Below are positions 57,700-64,000 of a stretch of 64,000 nt of DNA, one piece after another. Under the pieces are notes generated by a model, which was given only the letters and a program-made list of their open reading frames with translations, was not told the DNA's origin and ran no database searches. Numbering within the stretch: position 1 is the first letter of the stretch; the number at the start of each line of letters is the position of its first letter. Source of the stretch: CAVSJO01 sp963728445 (GTDB lineage: Bacteria > Gemmatimonadota > Gemmatimonadetes > Longimicrobiales > RSA9). Position numbers and translations under genes: made by a program. Location: assembly GCA_963728445.1 (NCBI GenBank), contig CAVSJO010000006.1, positions 682,001 through 746,000 of the forward strand, read 5' to 3'.

Positions 57700-60600
57700 G
57701 CATCGCCGGCCTGTTCATCCGCCGCCCGGTCATGACCACGCTGGTCATGCTGGGCATCCTGCTGTTCGGCGTGGCGGCGTACCGGCTGCTGCCGGTGAGC
57801 GACCTGCCGAACGTGGACTACCCGACGTTGTCGGTGTCCGCGTCGCTGCCGGGTGCGAGCCCGCAGACGATGGCGGCGGCCGTGGCGACGCCGCTGGAGC
57901 GGGAGTTCTCGACGATCGCGGGCATCGACAACATGACGTCGAGCAGCTCGCTGGGCTCGACGAACATCACGCTGCAGTTCTCGCTGGACCGGAACATCGA
58001 CGCGGCCGCGCAGGACGTGCAGTCGGCCATCTCGAAGACGCTCCGGCAGTTCCCGCCCGGCATGCAGCCGCCGTCCTACCGCAAGGTCAACCCGGCCGAC
58101 TCGCCCATCCTGTACTTCACGCTGACGACGGACGTGATGCCGCTGTCGCAGCTCGACGAGTACGCGGAGACGATGCTCGCGCAGCGCATCTCGACGGTGG
58201 CCGGCGTCGCCCAGGTGTCCGTGTTCGGCTCGCAGAAGTACGCGGTGCGGGTGCAGCTCGACCCGACGGCGCTGGCGACGCGGGGCATCGGCATCGACGA
58301 GGTCGCGACGGCGATCTCGAGCGGCAACGTGAACCTGCCGTCGGGCGTGCTGTGGGGGCCGGACCGGGCGACGACGGTGCAGGCGAGCGGCCAGCTGGAC
58401 GACGCGGCGGCGTTCCGGGACCTGATCGTGACGTACAAGAACGGCGGACCCGTACACCTGGGCGACCTCGGGCAGGTCATCGACGACGTGCAGGAGAACC
58501 GGAGCGCGAGCTGGTACGACGGGCACCGCTCCATCATCCTGGCCGTGCAGCGCCAGCCGGGCACGAACACGATGGCGGTCTCGGCCGCCGTGAAGGAGAC
58601 GGTTGCGGCGCTGCAGAAGCAGATCCCGGCGGGCGTGCACCTGAAGACGCTCTACGACCGCTCCGACTCCATCCACGAGTCGGTGACGGACGTGAAGTTC
58701 ACGCTGCTGCTCACGCTCGCGCTGGTGGTGATGGTGATCTTCCTCTTCCTGAGGAACCTGTCCGCCACGGTGATCCCGAGCCTGGCGCTGCCCATGTCCG
58801 TGGTGGGCACGTTCTCGGTGATGTACCTGCTGGGCTACAGCCTGGACAACCTGTCGCTCATGGCGCTGACGCTGGCGGTCGGGTTCGTCGTCGACGACGC
58901 CATCGTCATGCTGGAGAACATCGTCCGGCACATGGAGATGGGGAAGCCGGCCATGCAGGCGGCGCTGGACGGGGCGCGGGAGATCGGCTTCACGATCCTG
59001 TCCATGACGCTGTCGCTCACGGCCGTGTTCATCCCGGTGCTGTTCATGGGCGGCATCATCGGCCGGCTCTTCCACGAGTTCGCGGTCACGATCGGCACGG
59101 CCATCCTGGTCTCGGGCTTCGTGTCGCTGACGCTGACGCCCATGCTGTGCAGCCGCTTCCTTCGGCCGCACTCGGCCGAGGGTCCGCACGGCCGCTTCTA
59201 CGACGGGTTCGAGCGGGGCTACCAGCGCGTGCTGCACGCGTACGAGTCGAGCCTCGAGGTGGTGATGCGCCACCGGCGCGCGACGCTGGCCTTCTCCGCG
59301 GCCGTTCTCGCGGCGACGGTGTTCCTGTTCGTCGTCGCCCCGAAGGGGTTCCTGCCGAGTGAGGACGCGGGCCGCGTCTCGATCGGCACCGAAGCGGCGG
59401 AGGGCAGCTCCTTCGAGTCCATGGTCCGGCACCAGCAGGAAGTCGCCGCCATCATCGACCAGGACCCGAACGTGAAGGACTACATGTCCTTCGTGGGCGG
59501 CAGCAACCAGGGGCGGATGTTCCTGCACCTGAAGCCGCGCAACGAGCGCCTCGGGGTGGAGGAGGTGATCAAGGAGCTGAACCCGAAGCTGAACCGGGTC
59601 CCGGGCATCCGCGTCTTCATGCAGAACCCGCCGCCGATCCGCGTGGGCGGCCGCACCACGAAGAGCCTGTACCAGTTCACGCTGCAGGGCCCGGACATCG
59701 ACGAGCTGTACGCCGGCGCCTCCAGCGCTCGAGAAGAAGCTGCGGGACGCGCCGGGGCTGCGGGACGTGACGACGGACGTGCAGATCGGCAACCCGCAGG
59801 TGGACGTGCAGATCGACCGGGAGCGCGCGGCGTCGCTGGGGGTGACGGCGCAGCAGATCGAGATGGCGCTCTACGACGCGTACGGCTCGCGTCAGGTCTC
59901 GACTATATACACGCCGAACAACCAGTACTGGGTCGTCATGGAGCTCGCGCCGCAGTACCAGCGCGATCTCTCGGCCCTCGGACTGCTATACGTCCGCTCG
60001 GGCAGCGGCGCGCTCGTGCCGCTCAGCTCCGTCGCCACGCTGAGCCGTGACGCGGGTCCCGTCAGCGTGAACCACTCGGGGCAGCTGCCGTCCGTCACGG
60101 TGTCCTTCGACGTGGCGCCCGGCGTCGCGCTGGGCACCGCGGTCGAGAGCGTGAAGAAGACCGCGGCCAGCATCCTGCCGTCCGACATCACGACCAGCTT
60201 CTCGGGCACCGCCGCCGCGTTCCAGGACACGCAGAACGGGCTGCTGCTCCTGCTCGCGCTGGCCATCTTCGTGATCTACCTGGTGCTCGGCATCCTGTAC
60301 GAGAGCTTCATCCATCCCCTCACGATCCTGTCGGGGCTGCCGTTCGCCGCCTTCGGCGCGCTGCTCACGCTCATCGTCTTCCGCACGGACGTGAGCGTGT
60401 ACGCCTTCGTCGGCATCATCATGCTGGTGGGGCTGGTGAAGAAGAACGCCATCATGATGATCGACTTCGCGCTGGACGCGGAGCGGAACGAGGGGCTCTC
60501 GCCCCGGGACGCCATCGTCGAGGCGTGCAGCATCCGCTTCCGCCCCATCATGATGACCACGATGTGCGCGCTGATGGCGACGCTGCCCATCGCCGTCGGG

Positions 60601-60909
60601 CTCGGGGCGGGCGGCGAGTCGCGCCGACCCCTCGGCCTGGCCGTGGTGGGCGGGCTGGCGTTCTCCCAGGTCATCACGCTGTACGTGACGCCCGTCGTCT
60701 ACACGTACCTGGACGGCGCGCAGCGCTGGCTGGGCGGCCGCTTCGCCGCCCGGCGGCTGGCGCTCGCCGGCGGCGCGGGCGCGTTCGGGGTGGAGGAATA
60801 CGAGGCGGCCGTGTCGGGCGGTAACGGCAGCGGCAACGGCAGCGGCAACGGGAAGGGCGCGGCGAAGGCGGGCTCACGCGAGGGGGCGTCGCGCGGAGCC
60901 GCGGAGTAG
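57696..60909 (+). CDS. mdtB: RND multidrug efflux permease, one frameshift
   Basis: About 1,070 residues, AcrB/MdtB type, GTG start overlapping the MFP stop. Features: FIRRPVMTTLVMLGILLFGVAAYRLLPVSDLPNVDYPTLSVSASLPGASP, ALTLAVGFVVDDAIVMLENIVRH (proton relay TM4 DD), MGGIIGRLFHEFAVTI, second-half LALAIFVIYLVLGILYESFIHP. A one-base shift near 59,728 (SSALEKKLRDAPGLRDV expected) divides it in two readings. In a core pump this is more likely sequence error than loss. The tail is Gly/Ser/Asn-rich. Inner-membrane proton-driven export. Confidence 0.9.
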
Positions 60910-61077
60910 CGCGGAGTCAGCGCTTCCGGCGCGCCGCCGCGATCGTCGCGGGGTCCCGGCGCGTCCCGTAGTTGCAATCAAATGAATTCCGGCCTCGCCG
61001 GCGGCTGGATCCCCCGCGGCGAAGCGAGCCTCCGCGCGTCTCCGCGCCTCCGCGTGAGTCCCGGGGCGGCCGGACCC

Positions 61078-61899
61078 TCAGTGCTTCATGTACACGAGCA
61101 GCACGCCGCGCACGGAGTTGGGGCCGAAGAGGACGGCCGCCTCCGACGGGCGCAGCAGGATGATGGACTCCACGGATCCGGGCGGGAGCATGCCCAGGGC
61201 GAGGAGCGGATTGCCCAGCAGGGAGTCGTCGACGTAGACCTGCACGGGCGCGCAGTTCTGGCTGCGTGCGTTGCGGGTCAGCTCGACGCACAGGCCGGAC
61301 GGCATCGTGTCGTAGGGGTGCAGCATAACCTCGCGAACCCGCAGGCCGGGGATGTTCTCGTCCCGCAGCAGGTCCCCGAAATCATGGGCGGACGCCGCCC
61401 GCCTGTCGATGCGGTCGGCGGTGACCAGGTAGCCGCCGAAGGCCCGCGGGTCCAAACCGAGCTGCCGGAGGTGTGCCTCCGCCGCGCCGCGCGGCAGCTG
61501 CACCACCACGGCGCCGACCTCCACCGGCTTCACCGTCAGCTCGAGGCGCAACTCCTCGCCGCCCTTGATCCGGACGTCTCGCTGCATCGGCGCGTAGCCG
61601 ATCCGCTCGACCTGGACGCGGTAGCTCCCGCCCTTCTCGGGCGCCAGCAGGAACCGGCCGACGGAGTCCGTCTCGGCGACCTCGACCAGCTTGCCCTCCG
61701 GTCGCAGCAGGCGCACCGCCGCGCCGGCTACGGCCGTCCCGGTTTCCGCCTCCACGACCGTGCCCCGCACCTGCTGCGCGAGCGCCGGATCCGGCAGCGT
61801 GGCGCAGAGGAGGCCCGCGGCGAGCGCCGCCGCTGCGAGTCGCCCGCAGCGTCGCCCGCAGCGGGCACCGTTCCGCCGTCCGACGCGCGCGTTCTCCAT
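61078..61899 (-). CDS. Carboxypeptidase-regulatory/TonB plug protein
   Basis: A 273-residue secreted protein: signal peptide (LPDPALAQQ), a CarboxypepD_reg beta sandwich (VRGTVVEAETGTAVAGAAVRLLRPEGKLVEVAETDSVGRFLLAPEKGG), and a TonB plug-like C-terminal half (DFGDLLRDENIPGLRVREV ... QVYVDDSLLGNP). No barrel is present, so it is a plug-only protein. It lies downstream of, and on the same strand as, the TonB-dependent receptor gene (13-bp gap). Confidence 0.82.
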   Translation of the reverse strand: MENARVGRRNGARCGRRCGRLAAAALAAGLLCATLPDPALAQQVRGTVVEAETGTAVAGAAVRLLRPEGKLVEVAETDSVGRFLLAPEKGGSYRVQVERIGYAPMQRDVRIKGGEELRLELTVKPVEVGAVVVQLPRGAAEAHLRQLGLDPRAFGGYLVTADRIDRRAASAHDFGDLLRDENIPGLRVREVMLHPYDTMPSGLCVELTRNARSQNCAPVQVYVDDSLLGNPLLALGMLPPGSVESIILLRPSEAAVLFGPNSVRGVLLVYMKH

Positions 61900-61912
61900 C
61901 GGCACACCTCCC

Positions 61913-64000
61913 TCAGAACGTGACCTCCATCCCCAGACGCAGCGTCCGGCCCGGCGCCCGCTCAAGCGGTGCCTGGTAGAACTGGTTCGCGGGGGAGCGC
62001 AGATTGTTCGGGAACGACCCGCCGCCGGAGCCCAGGAACCCATAATAGTCGGGCCCGTTGTTGACCATCGTGTTGAGCTCCGTGATGGGCGACGCGCCGA
62101 GGACGTTGAAGACGTCCAGCGAGACGGCGACCTGGTAGTCGGTCCAGTCGAACGTGCGGTCGATGCGCAGGTCCAGGTTGGAGCGCGTGTCCATCTGCGG
62201 CTTGCCCCGGGGGCCGATGAAGACGTACTGCCCCTCGAGCGGCCCGAACATGTTGTAGTCCACGGTCTGGCCGGCCGTGCTGCTCGGCTCCTGGCCCGGC
62301 CGGTAGCTGCCGTTGCGGGGCGCGTTCGTGTTGATCCGGTACGTGTAGTAGCCCTGGGACGAGAGGCGGAACCGCGGGGCGTAGTGGTCCCCCGTCGCGT
62401 AGCGCCAGAACATGCCGCCCCGGAGCTGCCAGGGGAGCTGGCCCCACACGCTGACCTTCGCCTCCCGCGTCGAGAAGTTCGACAGGATGCCGTACGCGTC
62501 AACGCCCTCGTTCACGTGGACGTACTGGCCCGCACCGTACTCGTTCGGGTCCGCGTATCCACTGACGTTGTCGAGGTTGCCCTTCAGGCTCGTGAAGACC
62601 GCCGAGAGGGAGGCGCCCCACGTGGGCCGGGCGACGTCCAGGGAGAGCTGGACCTGCCCGAAGTCGCGCTTCGCGTCCGGCGCCGTGGTCAGCCTGTACG
62701 CCGGGTCCCACGTCAGCGACAGTGTGTCGGCCGCCGTCATGCCCGGCGGGATGGAGCAGACGTCGCTGTTGATCGCGCAGAACCGGATGCGATCGATCAT
62801 GGCGTTGTTCGGGATGTAGAGGTCCTTCAGGAAGACCTGACCGCCGGAGAACGGGAGCGGCCCGCCGCTGGAATCGTAGACGCGGACGCTCTTGTAGTGC
62901 GTGTAGTTCGTCGCCCGGTTCAGGTCGACCAGTGCGATCATGTTCCGGTTGGCGCGGTGCGTATAGAGCGCCTGCATCTTCACCGAGCTGCCGAACTGCT
63001 TCTCCATCGAGAACAGCCACTCGTCGATGTACGGCTGCCTGTAGTTCAGTACCGGTCCCGTCTCGTTGAGGATCTGCACCGTCTCCTGCGTGAACTGTCC
63101 GAGGGCGGCAAGCGAGTCCCGCTGCGCGGCGGAGAAGCGGGTCGCCGGGTCGGAGAACGCGTCCCCGCGGTAGAACCAGACCTCGTCATTGGTGAAGACG
63201 TTGGCACCCTGCACCCGGTCGAACATCTGACCGATCATGTTCTGGTGGTATCGGCCCCAGTGAACCTTGGCGAGAAGGGTGCCGTCGCCGGTCAGCTTGG
63301 CGGCGAGCCCGACGCGGGGGTCGACGGCCTCGTCCTGGACGGCCAGGAAGCGTTCCTGTCCGGCGGGATCCATGAATCCCTGCCAGCGGCCCCAGCGCAC
63401 GCCCGGCGAGAAGACGATGCGCGGCCCGAGGGAGATGCTGGATTGGGCGAACGCGGCCTCGTTCACGATGTCCGCGTTCAGGTGCACCTCGCCTCCGTAC
63501 TCCGCGGCGATGAACGACGTGGACACGTGGGACCACGTGGACGGGTCGGCCGGATCGAAGCGCGAGGACAGCGTCGGCAGCCAGGTCATGCCGCCGTTGC
63601 GAACGCGCTCGTCCAGGAAGCTGCCGCGCGTGTACTCGCCGCCGACCTTCAGGAGGTGCTCGAGGCTGCCCGTCTTCAGCCGGAACGTGCCGATGAGGGA
63701 GCCCGAGGTGGAGGCCGGCGCGCTGCGCAGGCGGTACGGTGCGTTCTGGAAGGCGGTGTAGGGCGGCGTGAGGGCGAACGTTCGGACGCCGGGCACGTCG
63801 GTGCCGTTGTAGGGGTCGGATCGCTCGTCCCGGCTGAAGCGGTTGAAGCGCGCCTCGACGTTGCCCCAGCTCCCGATCGTGCGTCGCAGCATCCCCGTGC
63901 CGAACCACGTCGGAGACGTGTAGCGCCACGCTGCGCCGGCGTCCTCGTAGCCCGTCATCCCGTAGTTGTCCGCGGCCACGTTCAGGTAGCCGCCGGAGAC
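61913..64000 (-). CDS. TonB-dependent receptor, 5' part outside window
   Basis: At least 696 residues of an outer-membrane barrel continuing off the right edge: VWFRYTS-like strands, YTRGSFLDERVRNGG, RGDAFSDPATRFSAAQRDSLAALG, PYIDEWLFSMEKQFGSSVKMQALYTHR and a C-terminal aromatic ending GMEVTF. It is of the Oar-like/CarboxypepD group. The signal peptide and plug lie beyond the window. It imports siderophores, sugars or peptides; the substrate is not evident. Confidence 0.9.
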   Translation of the reverse strand, partial: VSGGYLNVAADNYGMTGYEDAGAAWRYTSPTWFGTGMLRRTIGSWGNVEARFNRFSRDERSDPYNGTDVPGVRTFALTPPYTAFQNAPYRLRSAPASTSGSLIGTFRLKTGSLEHLLKVGGEYTRGSFLDERVRNGGMTWLPTLSSRFDPADPSTWSHVSTSFIAAEYGGEVHLNADIVNEAAFAQSSISLGPRIVFSPGVRWGRWQGFMDPAGQERFLAVQDEAVDPRVGLAAKLTGDGTLLAKVHWGRYHQNMIGQMFDRVQGANVFTNDEVWFYRGDAFSDPATRFSAAQRDSLAALGQFTQETVQILNETGPVLNYRQPYIDEWLFSMEKQFGSSVKMQALYTHRANRNMIALVDLNRATNYTHYKSVRVYDSSGGPLPFSGGQVFLKDLYIPNNAMIDRIRFCAINSDVCSIPPGMTAADTLSLTWDPAYRLTTAPDAKRDFGQVQLSLDVARPTWGASLSAVFTSLKGNLDNVSGYADPNEYGAGQYVHVNEGVDAYGILSNFSTREAKVSVWGQLPWQLRGGMFWRYATGDHYAPRFRLSSQGYYTYRINTNAPRNGSYRPGQEPSSTAGQTVDYNMFGPLEGQYVFIGPRGKPQMDTRSNLDLRIDRTFDWTDYQVAVSLDVFNVLGASPITELNTMVNNGPDYYGFLGSGGGSFPNNLRSPANQFYQAPLERAPGRTLRLGMEVTF

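Noticed and set aside
54422..59792. Long frames antisense or shifted to the efflux operon
   Set aside because: These are shadows of the TolC, MFP and RND genes, rich in Gly, Arg, Ala or His.
1..64000. tRNA, rRNA or insertion sequence genes
   Set aside because: I found no cloverleaf with TTC loop motif, no rRNA core sequence and no transposase with terminal repeats.

Overview
The window is about 64 kb of high-GC DNA from a Gram-negative bacterium. TonB-dependent receptors with carboxypeptidase-regulatory domains, an RND efflux operon, DUF2911 and many secreted lipoproteins suggest Gemmatimonadota or a related lineage; that placement is inference, since no marker gene is present. At least thirteen genes are broken by single-base shifts, including a core RND pump, so many interruptions may be uncorrected long-read indels rather than true pseudogenes.

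Region 1 (1-14.8 kb) is chromosomal. It holds a c-di-GMP (GEMM-I) riboswitch with a terminator platform ahead of a 51-residue membrane peptide, an AbiEi/DUF559 protein, and a 4-hydroxybenzoyl-CoA-reductase-like operon (2Fe-2S, molybdopterin and FAD subunits with a nitroreductase between them; the FAD subunit carries the exact C-X15-C-X7-C-X8-C cluster loop). A dense palindrome block, an aminotransferase, two transporters, a hydrolase-methyltransferase fusion, a DUF2911 lipoprotein and an FKBP lipoprotein follow.

Region 2 (14.9-25.8 kb) is a minus-strand run of small enzymes of resistance or stress type: four DHFR/RibD-C proteins, three VOC proteins, DinB, a secreted RidA, two YdeI-like proteins, two related one-TM proteins, a HAD hydrolase and a PepSY lipoprotein. 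Gene fragments in it duplicate neighbours, and one also duplicates a gene beyond the integron.

Region 3 (25.8-51.6 kb) is the centrepiece: a 24.5-kb integron-like cassette array with fourteen attC-type sites, all cassette genes on the minus strand, and an attI-like junction near 50.27 kb. The adjoining tyrosine recombinase lacks the insertion that defines canonical IntI. Cassettes encode HEPN/MNT (twice), DUF4258/DUF2283, HigBA, ParE-type modules (twice), Mrr, VapBC, a PIN/AAA/ASCH group, a PD-(D/E)XK-like protein, small unknown pairs and a TIGR02391 HEPN protein. One slot holds an 11-kb operon of SNF2 helicase, DUF4143 ATPase, DNA methyltransferase and helicase-nuclease, a likely anti-phage or restriction system. 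All thirteen complete cassettes are bounded by their own 13-21 bp inverted repeats with an invariant wobble position, read directly from the sequence.

Region 4 (51.7-64 kb) is chromosomal again: GNAT and VOC genes, a broken one-TM protein, a hexanucleotide repeat, a dipeptide-epimerase-like enolase-superfamily enzyme, a TolC/MFP/RND efflux operon, and two convergent-to-the-operon TonB-related genes, the last running off the window.
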